From contig NZ_WBIR01000011.1 in assembly GCF_009749395.1 (NCBI RefSeq), positions 1 to 52,283 of the forward strand: a DNA stretch of 52,283 bases, read 5' to 3'. The notes below the pieces were generated by a model. It was not told the DNA's origin. It did no database searches and worked only from the letters and a program-made list of their open reading frames with translations. The position numbers and the translations under genes were made by a program. Positions within the stretch are counted from its first letter, which is position 1. Every line of letters starts with the position of its first letter. This DNA comes from Agromyces salentinus (GTDB taxonomy: Bacteria; Actinomycetota; Actinomycetes; Actinomycetales; Microbacteriaceae). Below, in pieces: positions 34,996 to 44,522 of the stretch.

Positions 34996-36552
34996 TCAGT
35001 GGGCCATGACGGGGCCGCCCTCGGTGTCGGCCGGCCGGCGTACGAACAGGGCCCCGACGATCGAGGTCAGCGACAGGATCGCGCCGATGAGGAACGCCGT
35101 GTGGATGCCGGCCGCCTGCGCCGCCTCCGGCGAGCTCGCCAGCGGTGCCGCCGCGAGCGTGCCCGCGGTCATGACGGTGACGAAGAGCGCGGTTCCGGCG
35201 GCGCCGGCGACCTGCTGGACGGTGCCGATGACCGCCGACCCGTGGGAGTACAGGTTCGGGGCGACCGAACCCAGCGCCGTGGTGAACAGCGGCGTGAACA
35301 TGAACGCGAGCCCCGCCGAGAGCGCGACGTGCGCCGCGAGGACGAGCCACGGAGACGTGGTCTCCGACACCATGGTGAGCGACCAGAGCACGCCGCTGAC
35401 GACGATGGCACCGGGCACGAGCAGCGGCCGCGGACCGAAGCGGTCGTAGAGGCGGCCGACCACCGGACCGAGCAGGCCCATCACGAGCCCGCCGGGCAGG
35501 AGCAGCATGCCCGTGGCCAGCGGCTCGAGGTGCAGCACGTTCTGGAGGTAGATCGGCAGCAGGATGATCGTGCCGAAGAGCGAGGCCATCATGACGACCA
35601 TGAGCGCGACCGAGATCGCGAAGTTGCCGGAGCGGAACGTGCGCAGGTCGAGCAGGGCGCGGTCTCGACGCTGGAGCCAGAGCTGGCGCAGCACGAACGT
35701 CAGGATGCCGGCCGCGCCGACGCCCAGCGAGATCCACATCTGGGTGGGCGTGGCCGTGCCGGACGCCTCGCCGCCGATGAGGCTCAGGCCGTAGACCAGG
35801 CCGCCGAACCCGATCGCCGAGAGCACGACCGAGAACACGTCGAGCGGGACCCGCTTGGGTTCGGTGACGTTCTCGACGCGACGGATGCCGATGACGAGCA
35901 TGACCAGGGCGATCGGCAGCACGAACCAGAACATGAACCGCCACGAGAGGTACGTCAGGATGACGCCCGAGAGCGTGGGGCCGATCGCCGGTGCGACCGA
36001 GATGACGGTGGACACGCGACCCATGAAGCGGCCGCGGTCGGATGCGGCCACGAGCTCCATCAGGGTCGTCATGAGCAGCGGCATCATGATCGCCGTGCCG
36101 GTCGCCTGGACGACGCGGGCGCCGAGGAGGAGTTCGAAGCCGGGCGAGAGCGCCGCGAGCAGGGTGCCAGCGGAGAACAGCGTCATGGCGGCGATGAAGA
36201 GCTGCCTCGTGGTGAAGCGCTGGAGCAGGTAGCCCGTGATGGGGATCACGACCGCCATGGTCAGCATGAACGCCGTGGTCAGCCACTGCGCGGCGGAGAT
36301 GGTGATGCCGAGGTCGACCACGAGGTGCGGGATGGCCACGCCCATGATCGTCTCGTTGAGGATGACGACGAAGGTGGCTGCGAGCAGCAGCCAGATGACG
36401 CGCGAGTTGCGGGCTCCGTGCAGCGCTTCGGCATCGGTGTGGAGGTGCTGGGCGGTGTCGCCGATCGCGGCGGACTCGCCGGTCGGCCGGCCGGCGAGTT
36501 CTGGACGTGCGAGATCGGGACCTGCGAGGTCGGGAAGGGCGCGTTCGGTCAC
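34996..36552 (-). CDS. DHA2-family MFS drug exporter
   Basis: A 518-residue, about 14-helix MFS exporter of the EmrB/QacA type. VIWLLLAATFVVILNETIMGVAIP is the standard first helix (motif D1-like LDxTVVNVALP variant), followed by QWLTTAFMLTMAVVIPITGYL, and G-R-V-V-Q-A-T-G-T-A-I-M-M-P (antiporter motif C region). The first 48 residues are a cytoplasmic extension with three 5-residue repeats (PDLAG, PDLAR, PELAG). The substrate is unknown; proton antiport is expected. Starts with GTG 36552. A two-box GTCGAC element lies 55 bp upstream. Confidence 0.92.
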   Translation of the reverse strand: MTERALPDLAGPDLARPELAGRPTGESAAIGDTAQHLHTDAEALHGARNSRVIWLLLAATFVVILNETIMGVAIPHLVVDLGITISAAQWLTTAFMLTMAVVIPITGYLLQRFTTRQLFIAAMTLFSAGTLLAALSPGFELLLGARVVQATGTAIMMPLLMTTLMELVAASDRGRFMGRVSTVISVAPAIGPTLSGVILTYLSWRFMFWFVLPIALVMLVIGIRRVENVTEPKRVPLDVFSVVLSAIGFGGLVYGLSLIGGEASGTATPTQMWISLGVGAAGILTFVLRQLWLQRRDRALLDLRTFRSGNFAISVALMVVMMASLFGTIILLPIYLQNVLHLEPLATGMLLLPGGLVMGLLGPVVGRLYDRFGPRPLLVPGAIVVSGVLWSLTMVSETTSPWLVLAAHVALSAGLAFMFTPLFTTALGSVAPNLYSHGSAVIGTVQQVAGAAGTALFVTVMTAGTLAAAPLASSPEAAQAAGIHTAFLIGAILSLTSIVGALFVRRPADTEGGPVMAH

Positions 36553-36606
36553 GGTGCGGTTCCAATCGGCAGAGATGAGGGGTGCGCTCCGTTGCGCCCG
36601 GATGAA

Positions 36607-36623
36607 GTCGACAACCGGTCGAC
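36607..36623. promoter_or_regulatory. candidate operator upstream of the DHA2 exporter
   Basis: Two GTCGAC boxes (36607-36612 and 36618-36623) separated by 5 nt, 55 bp before the exporter start. Such dyads often bind TetR-type repressors, but no regulator gene is adjacent. Confidence 0.3.
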
Positions 36624-36668
36624 GGCGCAGCCCTATTCCCGGAACGGGCGAAGGATTGGAACGTATGG

Positions 36669-36703
36669 AAAATCAGGCGGCGGGCAGGAGGGGCTCCGCC
36701 CGC
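36669..36703 (-). terminator. terminator of the NAD operon
   Basis: On the minus strand, GCGGGC-GGAG pairs with CTCC-t-GCCCGC (36694-36703 with 36680-36690, one bulge, 3-nt loop), followed after about 7 nt by four Ts (36669-36672). It lies right after the 55-codon ORF. Confidence 0.5.
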
Positions 36704-36710
36704 GGGTGGC

Positions 36711-36878
36711 CTACGGAGCCGGGGCGGGCCCGTCGGTCGGCGACGGGGTCGGGAGCCAGCCCTCGAGCAGGGACTCCTCGGGGGCGAGTTCGCCCTCGAG
36801 TCGTGCTTCGGCGGCCTCGTCGAGCTCGGTCTCGTCGAACGGGACGTCGTCGTGGTGGGAAGCGGTCGATTCGGTCAT
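36711..36878 (-). CDS. 55-residue acidic protein, last gene of the NAD operon
   Basis: Reads MTESTASHHDDVPFDETELD and continues with Glu/Leu/Pro-rich sequence to LPTPSPTDGPAPAP. The ATG overlaps the nifS stop in an ATGA, the same 4-nt coupling used by most other genes of this operon, and about 85-90% of third positions are G or C, as in real genes here. There is no membrane helix or known motif. It might be a small partner of the desulfurase or of NadA, but that is only positional inference. A hairpin terminator follows. Confidence 0.68.
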   Translation of the reverse strand: MTESTASHHDDVPFDETELDEAAEARLEGELAPEESLLEGWLPTPSPTDGPAPAP

Positions 36879-38020
36879 GGATTCACGATAGCCCGCACCG
36901 CCGACACCGCTCGAACGACGGCTGCCGCGGCATCCGCGATCTCCTGGTCGGTGGTCGCGGCTCCGAGCGTGAAGCGCACGGCCGTGTGCGCGAGGTCCGC
37001 GGGGATGCCGATCGCGGTCAACACGTGCGACGGCTCGGTGCTGCCCGCGGCGCAGGCCGAGCCGCTCGAGCAGGTGACGCCCAGTCGATCGAGTTCGAGC
37101 AGCACGGCCTCTCCGGAGGTGCCGGGGAAGACGAAGGAGACCGTCGAGGCGAGACGCAGGTCGGCGTCGCCGGTGAGTCGTGCGCCGTCGACGCCGGCGA
37201 GGATGCGCTCGGCGAGCTCGCGACCCTGCCCGGCAGCCCGCGCGGCGGCATCCGCTCGCTCGGCGTCAGCGAGACGCAGCGCCGTGGCGAACGCGACGGC
37301 GCCCGCGACGTTCTCGGTGCCGGAGCGGCGCCCGCGCTCCTGGCCGCCGCCGTGCAGCACGGGCTCGATGCCGACCCGGCCGCGCGCGATGAGCGCACCC
37401 GTGCCCTTCGGCGCGCCGACCTTGTGGCCGGCGAGCGACATCGCGTCCACGCCGAGCCGCCCGAGGTCGAGGTCGAGGTGACCGGCCGCCTGGACGGCGT
37501 CGGTGTGCATGAGCGCACCCGCCCCGCGCGCGATCGCGGCCAGGTCGGCGATGGGCTGGATCGTGCCGATCTCGTTGTTGACGAGCTGCACGGACACGAG
37601 GGCGGTCTCGGGCGTGATCACGGCGGCGAGCGCCGCGGGGCGCACGATCCCGCCCGCGTCGACGGGAACCTCGACCACGGTGAAGCCGTGCAGCCGCGCC
37701 AGGTACGCGGCGGACTCGAGCACCGCCTCATGCTCGATCGGCGAGACGACGACGCGGCGTCCGCGCGGCCGGGCGAGCGCGATGCCCTTGACCGCGAGGT
37801 TGTCGGCCTCGGTGCCCCCGCTCGTGAAGACCACCTCGCCCGGGCGGCATCCGACGATCGCGGCGACCTCGCCGCGCGCCCACGCGAGCGCGCGTGCGGC
37901 CTCATCGCCGAGCTCGTGCCGGCTCGACGGATTGCCGAAGGAGCCCGTGAGGTACGGCCACATCGCCTCGATCGCCTCCCGGCGGACGGGCGTGGTGGCC
38001 GCGTGGTCGAGGTAGATCAC
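36875..38020 (-). CDS. cysteine desulfurase (NifS/IscS type) of the NAD operon
   Basis: A 381-residue PLP enzyme removing sulfur from cysteine. PLP Lys200 is in SLAGHKVGAPKGTGAL, His97 in SPIEHEA, TSGGTEADN near 66-74, and the persulfide Cys323 in SSGSACAAGST. The short mobile loop is like group I (NifS/IscS). Its GTG start overlaps the nadC stop by 4 nt. Within a nadABC operon it most likely supplies sulfur for the 4Fe-4S cluster of NadA, as known for NifS in other nad operons. I see no neighbouring iscU or suf gene. Confidence 0.93.
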   Translation of the reverse strand: MIYLDHAATTPVRREAIEAMWPYLTGSFGNPSSRHELGDEAARALAWARGEVAAIVGCRPGEVVFTSGGTEADNLAVKGIALARPRGRRVVVSPIEHEAVLESAAYLARLHGFTVVEVPVDAGGIVRPAALAAVITPETALVSVQLVNNEIGTIQPIADLAAIARGAGALMHTDAVQAAGHLDLDLGRLGVDAMSLAGHKVGAPKGTGALIARGRVGIEPVLHGGGQERGRRSGTENVAGAVAFATALRLADAERADAAARAAGQGRELAERILAGVDGARLTGDADLRLASTVSFVFPGTSGEAVLLELDRLGVTCSSGSACAAGSTEPSHVLTAIGIPADLAHTAVRFTLGAATTDQEIADAAAAVVRAVSAVRAIVNP

Positions 38021-38919
38021 ACCGGCATCCCGCCGCTCGGGGCGACCGGGCCCTCGAGGCCGCCGAGGGCGATCTCGACGTCGAGCCCGAGGTCGAGCGC
38101 CCGTGCCGAATGGGTGAGGGCGCCAACCGAGATCACGTCGACGCCGGTCGCGGCGATCGCGGCGACCGTGTCGAGGTTGACGCCGCCGGACGCCTCCACG
38201 GTCGCGCGGCCGTCGATGCGACGGACGCCTTCGCGCAGGTCGTCGAGCCCGAAGTTGTCGAGCATGATCGTGTCGGCCCCGCCGGCGAGCACGGCGTCGA
38301 GCTGATCCAGGCGATCGATCTCGACCTCGAGGTGGGCGGTGTGCGGCATCCGCTCGCGCGCGGATCGCAGTGCGGCCGCGAGATCGACGCCACCCGCCGT
38401 GAGCACGGCCAGGTGGTTGTCCTTGGCCATGATCGCGTCGGAGAGCGAGCGACGGTGGTTGCGGCCGCCGCCGTCGCGCACGGCCTGCCGCTCGAGGCTG
38501 CGCAGCCCCGGGGTGGTCTTGCGCGTGTCCACGATGCGCGCCCCGGTGCCGTCGACGGCCGCCACGTACGCCGCGGTGAGCGTCGCCACGCCCGACATGC
38601 GCTGGAGGAGGTTGAGCGCCACGCGCTCCGCGGTCAGGATGCCGCGGGCCGGCCCGTGCACGCGGGCGAGCACGTCGCCGGCGGCGAACAGCTCCCCGTC
38701 GGCGGCGAGGCGTTCGACCTGGATCGCCGGGTCGACGAGGCGGAACGCGGCCGCGAACACCTCGATGCCGCTCAGCACGCCGGGCTCGCGGGACACGAGC
38801 GCGGCCGTGGCCGAGGCATCCGCCGGGATGAGGGTCTCCGACGTGAGGTCGCCCCACGGGGCGTCCTCCTCGAGTGCGGCCGACACGATGCGGTCGACCT
38901 CGCGCTGGACGGTGCTCAT
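38017..38919 (-). CDS. nadC: nicotinate-nucleotide pyrophosphorylase (carboxylating)
   Basis: A 300-residue quinolinate phosphoribosyltransferase: quinolinate + PRPP to nicotinate mononucleotide, CO2 and PPi. Characteristic blocks are EDAPWGDLTSETL, ERVALNLLQRMSGVAT, DTRKTTPGLR (PRPP/quinolinate site), KDNHL, EVEIDRLDQ, MLDNFG, and EASGGVNLDT. All are intact. It starts at 38919 with GAGGAGG four bases upstream and overlaps the nadB stop by 4 nt. Confidence 0.97.
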   Translation of the reverse strand: MSTVQREVDRIVSAALEEDAPWGDLTSETLIPADASATAALVSREPGVLSGIEVFAAAFRLVDPAIQVERLAADGELFAAGDVLARVHGPARGILTAERVALNLLQRMSGVATLTAAYVAAVDGTGARIVDTRKTTPGLRSLERQAVRDGGGRNHRRSLSDAIMAKDNHLAVLTAGGVDLAAALRSARERMPHTAHLEVEIDRLDQLDAVLAGGADTIMLDNFGLDDLREGVRRIDGRATVEASGGVNLDTVAAIAATGVDVISVGALTHSARALDLGLDVEIALGGLEGPVAPSGGMPV

Positions 38920-40544
38920 GCTGCCTCCTCGGCATCGGCGATGGGGTGCACGGGATCGGGGGATCCGTGCCGGCGGTGCGGCGCGTGGGCGGCCTGCGTC
39001 GCGGCGGCCGCCGGTCGCACGGCGTCGGTCGCGGCATCCGCTCGGAAATGCGCACCGACGCTCTGCGTGCGCGCCGCCGCGGCGGCCACGGTGAGGCGGG
39101 CCAGGTCGAGCAGGTTGCGATCCTCGGCGCTGCGGCGGTCGCGCGGTTCGGGCGCCTGCCAGGTGTCGAGCACGGCGGATGCCGCGGCGAGCCCCGCGGC
39201 GCTGCGCTCGAGTCCGACGTGCTCCCACATGAGCGCCCGGAGCGTCTCCCGATCGACGACCGAGGTCGGGTGACCGCTTCCGGCGACCGGCTCGCCGACC
39301 CGGCGGATCCCGGCTCCGGCGGTCGGTGCAGTCGGGCCGGCGGCGTCGGCGCGGGTGTCGGCGCCGATCGCCCGCGCCGCGCGGTCGGCGAACACGGCCG
39401 CCTCGAGCAGGGAGTTCGACGCGAGCCGGTTCGCCCCGTGCACGCCCGTGCGCGCGGTCTCGCCGACGGCGAGGAGTCCGGGCAGGGTCGTGCGACCGTC
39501 GAGGTCGACCGCCACGCCGCCCATGGCGTAGTGCGCCGCGGGCGTCACGGGCACGGGCTCGGCGGCCCAGTCGTACCCGGCCGCCCGGCAGGCCTCGCCG
39601 AGCCCGGGGAACCGGCGGTCGAGGAAGGCGCGTCCGAGGGCCGTGGCATCGAGGACGACCGGCACGCCGTCCTGCTCGAGGCTGCGTCGCCACACGGCAC
39701 GCGCGACGACGTCGCGGGACGCGAGCTCCGCGCGCGGGTCCACGAGCGACATGAAGCGCCGCCCGTCGCGGTCGCGCAGCACGGCGCCCTCGCCGCGGAC
39801 GGCCTCGGAGATGAGCGGCGTGCCTGGTGCGGCGAGCGCGGTGGGGTGGAACTGCACGAACTCGAGATCGGCGACCTCGGCGCCCGCGCGCCACGCGGCG
39901 GCGACGCCGTCGCCCGTCGCGACGTCGGGATTCGTCGTGTGCGCGAAGAGCTGCCCCGCACCGCCGGTCGCGAGCACGACGACGTCGGCGGCGACCTCGA
40001 AGGCCGGGCCGGAGGCCGCGAGCAGGCGAGCTCCCGTCACGCGGGCGCCGCGCGTGGTCGCCGTCGCATCGGACGAGACCAGCAGGTCGAGGAGCATCGT
40101 GTGCTCGTGGATGCGCACCGCGCGACGCCGGACCGTCGCGACGAGGGCGTGCTCGATCGCGGCGCCCGTGGCGTCGCCGCCCGCGTGCAGGATGCGCGCC
40201 CGCGAGTGCGCCGCCTCGAGTCCGCGCTCGAGCCCGGAGTCCCCGTGGTCGAAGGCGACCCCGAAGCGGATGAGGTCGCGCACGCGCGCGGGCCCCTCGT
40301 CGCAGAGCACGCGCACCGCGGCGGGGTCGCCGAGGCCCGCGCCGGCCTCGATCGTGTCGGCGAAGTGCCGCTCGGCCGAGTCGTCGGGGAAGAGCGCGGC
40401 GGCGATGCCGCCCTGGGCGTGGCGCGTGTTGCCGTCGGCGAGCTCGGTCTTCGTGACGAGCTCCACCTCGTGGCCGGCGTCGGCGGCCCTGACCGCGGTC
40501 CAGAGGCCGGCGATGCCGCCGCCGACGACGAGCACGCGAGCCAT
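38916..40544 (-). CDS. nadB: L-aspartate oxidase
   Basis: A 542-residue FAD enzyme oxidising L-aspartate to iminoaspartate. The N-terminal dinucleotide motif is VLVVGGGIAGLW; GGIAAAL and the H-Y-x-M-G-G-V (HYAMGGV) segments and GLLAVGETARTGVHGANRLASNSLLEA are the signature of the fumarate reductase/NadB flavoprotein family. It begins 1 nt after the nadA stop codon and overlaps nadC by 4 nt, so translation of the three nad genes is coupled. Confidence 0.96.
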   Translation of the reverse strand: MARVLVVGGGIAGLWTAVRAADAGHEVELVTKTELADGNTRHAQGGIAAALFPDDSAERHFADTIEAGAGLGDPAAVRVLCDEGPARVRDLIRFGVAFDHGDSGLERGLEAAHSRARILHAGGDATGAAIEHALVATVRRRAVRIHEHTMLLDLLVSSDATATTRGARVTGARLLAASGPAFEVAADVVVLATGGAGQLFAHTTNPDVATGDGVAAAWRAGAEVADLEFVQFHPTALAAPGTPLISEAVRGEGAVLRDRDGRRFMSLVDPRAELASRDVVARAVWRRSLEQDGVPVVLDATALGRAFLDRRFPGLGEACRAAGYDWAAEPVPVTPAAHYAMGGVAVDLDGRTTLPGLLAVGETARTGVHGANRLASNSLLEAAVFADRAARAIGADTRADAAGPTAPTAGAGIRRVGEPVAGSGHPTSVVDRETLRALMWEHVGLERSAAGLAAASAVLDTWQAPEPRDRRSAEDRNLLDLARLTVAAAAARTQSVGAHFRADAATDAVRPAAAATQAAHAPHRRHGSPDPVHPIADAEEAA

Positions 40545-40545
40545 G

Positions 40546-41889
40546 TCAGGCCCCCGCGGGCACCGTCGGGGCGGCGGCAGGCGGCTTCGCCGCGAGCATC
40601 CGCTCGAGGGCGACGCGGGCGGGCCGGGCGACGTCGCCCGGGACGGTGATGCGGTTGACGACGCGCCCCTCGACGAGTTCCTCGAGCACCCAGGCGAGGT
40701 AGCCGGGGTGGATGCGGTACATCGTCGAGCAGGGGCACACGACGGGGTCGAGGCAGAAGATCTCGTGCTGCGGGTACTCGGCGGCGAGGCGCTGCACGAG
40801 GTTGATCTCGGTGCCGATCGCGAACGTCGAGCCGGCGGGAGCGGCCTGGATCGCCTTCACGATGAAGTCCGTCGAGCCGGCGGCATCCGCTGCGTCGACG
40901 ACGGGCATGGGGCACTCGGGGTGCACGATGACCTGCACGCCGGGGTGGTCGACGCGCGCCTGGGCGATCTGGTCGACGGTGAAGCGGCGGTGCACCGAGC
41001 AGAAGCCGTGCCAGAGGATGACGCGGGCGCCGACGAGGTCGTCGGCGGAGTTGCCGCCGAGCGCGCGCCGCGGGTTCCACATCGGCATCTGCTCGAGCGG
41101 CACGCCCATGGCCTTCGCCGTGTTGCGGCCGAGGTGCTGGTCGGGGAAGAAGAGCACGCGCTGCCCTCGTTCGAACGCCCACTCGAGCACGGTCTTCGCG
41201 TTCGACGAGGTGCACACGATGCCGCCGTTGCGCCCGACGAAGCCCTTGAGGGCCGCCGAGGAGTTCATGTACGTGACCGGGATGACGGGCACCCGGCCGT
41301 CGGCGTCGGTCGCCGTGAGGTCGCCGTACAGGTCTTCCAGGTCGGCCCAGCAGGCCTCGACCGACTCCTCGTCGGCCATGTCGGCCATCGAGCAGCCGGC
41401 GGCGAGGTTCGGCAGGATCACGGCCTGCTCGGGCGTGGAGAGCAGGTCGGCGGTCTCGGCCATGAAGTGCACGCCGCAGAAGACGATGGCCTCGGCATCC
41501 GGCCGCGTGAGGGCCGCGTTCGCGAGTTGGAACGAGTCGCCCACGAAGTCGGCGTGCTCGATGACCTCGTCCCGCTGGTAGAAGTGCCCGAGCACGACGA
41601 CGCGCTCGCCGAGGGTGGCCTTGGCCGCGCGGATGCGATCGTGCAGCTCGGCGTCGCTCGCGGTGCGGTACGACTCGGGGAGCGCGCCCTGGCGCGGCGA
41701 TCCCGTCGGGATCACGTCGCCCATCGACGAGCCGGGGCCGTACGAGACGGGACCGGCGTCGAACTCCCAGGGGCCCTTGGCGAGCTCGGGGGAGCAGGTG
41801 CTGCCCTTCGACGCACCCGTCTGGATGAGCTGGATCGAACGGTCGACGGATGCCGCGAGCCGGACGTCGCTGGGCTGGACCATCGTCAT
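40546..41889 (-). CDS. nadA: quinolinate synthase A
   Basis: A 447-residue 4Fe-4S enzyme condensing iminoaspartate with dihydroxyacetone phosphate to quinolinate. GHFYQRDEVIEHADFVGDS and FCGVHFMAETADLL lie in the N-terminal domain; candidate cluster cysteines are in AAGCSMAD, HPECPMP and DPVVCPCSTMY. The long N-terminal extension (about 80 residues) is usual in actinobacteria. The start at 41889 follows GAGGAG by about six bases and overlaps the nrtR stop by 4 nt. Confidence 0.97.
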   Translation of the reverse strand: MTMVQPSDVRLAASVDRSIQLIQTGASKGSTCSPELAKGPWEFDAGPVSYGPGSSMGDVIPTGSPRQGALPESYRTASDAELHDRIRAAKATLGERVVVLGHFYQRDEVIEHADFVGDSFQLANAALTRPDAEAIVFCGVHFMAETADLLSTPEQAVILPNLAAGCSMADMADEESVEACWADLEDLYGDLTATDADGRVPVIPVTYMNSSAALKGFVGRNGGIVCTSSNAKTVLEWAFERGQRVLFFPDQHLGRNTAKAMGVPLEQMPMWNPRRALGGNSADDLVGARVILWHGFCSVHRRFTVDQIAQARVDHPGVQVIVHPECPMPVVDAADAAGSTDFIVKAIQAAPAGSTFAIGTEINLVQRLAAEYPQHEIFCLDPVVCPCSTMYRIHPGYLAWVLEELVEGRVVNRITVPGDVARPARVALERMLAAKPPAAAPTVPAGA

Positions 41890-42638
41890 GGGTGTCTCCT
41901 CGGGTGCGGTGCGATCGGGATGCGGAATGCGCCCTGCGGGCCCGCCTCGGCGGGCTGTGCTGCGCGGTAGAGCTTGGGCGGCCGGTGCGGGGTGCCGGTG
42001 CGCACCTCGCCCGTCTCGACGAGCGCCCCGGAGGCCTCGACGGTGCGGCGGAAGTTGGCGGGGTCGAGGGGTCGGCGCATGACGGTCTCGTAGACCTCGC
42101 GGAGCTCGGCGAGGGTGAAGGTCTCGTCGAGGAAGGCGTGGGCGATCTGCGAGTAGCCGAGCTTGGTGCGCAGTCGCCCGAGCGCGTAGGCGACGATCTC
42201 GGTGTGGTCGAAGGCGAGTTCTGGAAGGTCGTCGGCGTCGAACCAGCGCACGTTGGGATCGTCGATGGCGCCGCTCGTCTCCTCGGGCCGCACGAGCGCC
42301 CAGTACACGACCGATACGACGCGCTCGTCGGGGGACCGATCCGGCGCCCCGAACGTGTAGAGCTGCTCGAGGTAGCGGGGCGTGACGCCGGTGGTCTCCC
42401 CGAGCGTGCGGGCGGCCGCGCCCTCGAGGCTCTCGGCTGCGCCCAGCCACCCGCCGGGCAGTGCCCAGCGGCCCTTGCCTGGCTCGCGCAGACGCCGCAC
42501 GAGCGGGATCCAGAGGGAGCGGTCGGCCGGGTTCGCGGGCCGGGCGGGCGGCTCGCCCGTGACGACCCCCGGCTCGCGCGCGAAGATCACCGTCGACACG
42601 GCGAGCCGCGCTTCGGCGAGTTCGATCCGGCGAGGCAT
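41886..42638 (-). CDS. nrtR: NrtR-type Nudix transcriptional regulator of NAD synthesis
   Basis: A 250-residue protein: a Nudix domain (about 10-150) followed by a winged-helix region (LGYSQIAHAFLDETFTLAELREVYETVMRRPLDPANFRRTVEASGALVETG). The Nudix box at 63-85 is degenerate: R-T-L-G-E-T-T-G instead of R-E-U-x-E-E-x-G, so two of the three acidic residues are Thr, fitting ligand sensing (ADP-ribose/NAD-type ligands in known NrtR proteins) rather than hydrolysis. First gene of the NAD operon and coupled to nadA by ATGA. AAGGGA precedes ATG 42638. A large dyad lies 10 bp upstream. Confidence 0.92.
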   Translation of the reverse strand: MPRRIELAEARLAVSTVIFAREPGVVTGEPPARPANPADRSLWIPLVRRLREPGKGRWALPGGWLGAAESLEGAAARTLGETTGVTPRYLEQLYTFGAPDRSPDERVVSVVYWALVRPEETSGAIDDPNVRWFDADDLPELAFDHTEIVAYALGRLRTKLGYSQIAHAFLDETFTLAELREVYETVMRRPLDPANFRRTVEASGALVETGEVRTGTPHRPPKLYRAAQPAEAGPQGAFRIPIAPHPRRHP

Positions 42639-42647
42639 CCGCGGTCC

Positions 42648-42702
42648 CTTCGTGTCGAGTTGACTCTAAGTAGGCTCATCTTACAGTCAGGCTGACACGA
42701 AG
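42648..42702. promoter_or_regulatory. large dyad, candidate NrtR operator overlapping divergent promoters
   Basis: Arms 42648-42670 and 42680-42702 are inverted repeats matching at 18 of 23 positions: outer CTTCGTGTC/GACACGAAG perfect, then TGACT/AGTCA and TAAG/CTTA. On the minus strand the dyad includes CTGACT-16 nt-TAGAGT, a plausible nrtR promoter; on the plus strand TTGACT-16 nt-TACAGT. The location fits autoregulation by NrtR; the site has not been compared with known NrtR motifs. Confidence 0.6.
42660..42687 (+). promoter_or_regulatory. candidate promoter of the glycine operon (upstream one)
   Basis: TTGACT (42660-42665), 16-nt spacer, TACAGT (42682-42687), inside the candidate NrtR dyad. 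A second possible -10, TAGGAT (42732-42737), lies closer to the riboswitch. Confidence 0.45.
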
Positions 42703-42767
42703 AGAAATCGCGGATGTCACGAACCGACCGGTAGGATCGGATCCACAACTGAACGACCGATCACTCG

Positions 42768-42950
42768 CCACGGGAGAAGCCGCCACCGCGCGGCTGCCGT
42801 AGGAGCAACCCCTCCCGGGAATCTCTCAGGCCCCTGTACCGTGGCGGCAGGTCACTCTGGAAAGCGGCGCTCCGGCGCCCGCCGACGGGGCAAGCGGAGC
42901 CGGCGACGGCGACGCGGAAACTCTCAGGCCCATATGACAGAGCGGGAGGA
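42768..42950 (+). promoter_or_regulatory. tandem glycine riboswitch
   Basis: Two aptamers in tandem. The first holds CGGGAGAAGCC, GTAGGAGCAACCCCTCCCG, ATCTCTCAGGCCCCTGTACC and TCACTCTGGAAAG; the second holds GACGGGGCAAGC, GGAAACTCTCAGGC and ATGACAGAGCGGGAG. The paired CTCTCAGGC elements at about 42822-42830 and 42921-42929, and the linker between aptamers, are diagnostic of the cooperative gcvT-type glycine riboswitch. It precedes sdaA-gcvTHP, so glycine should activate the operon. Aptamer borders are approximate. Confidence 0.95.
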
Positions 42951-42992
42951 ACTCGACGCATCCGACGACGGCTGCACCAGAAGGAGTTCCGC

Positions 42993-43093
42993 ATGTCCCG
43001 ACCAGGCCCCATCCACGTTCACCTCGTTCCATCGGCCCCGCACCGGTGCCTCGGCCTCGTGCACGGCGCGTGGCGCCTCGCCGCGGGGACCCC

Positions 43094-43097
<4 letters not shown>
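42993..43097 (+). CDS. 34-codon leader ORF between the glycine riboswitch and sdaA
   Basis: ATG 42993 is preceded by AGAAGGAG, a better ribosome binding site than that of sdaA. It reads [19 protein letters not shown] and on to AAGTP, and its TGA overlaps the GTG of sdaA in a GTGA. Translation of sdaA is therefore probably coupled to this ORF. The peptide is His/Pro-rich with no known motif. It could be a translational relay, a sensing leader peptide, or a small protein. An alternative is that sdaA is really initiated elsewhere, but its first conserved block begins soon after 43094. Confidence 0.6.
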
Positions 43098-44512
<1,415 letters not shown>

Positions 44513-44522
44513 GGAGAGCCGA

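Noticed and set aside
43046..43093. sdaA starting upstream, with the 34-codon ORF being a frameshifted sdaA N-terminus
   Set aside because: The leader peptide resembles nothing in SdaA N-termini, and the conserved [16 protein letters not shown] block follows soon after GTG 43094; no frame error is needed.
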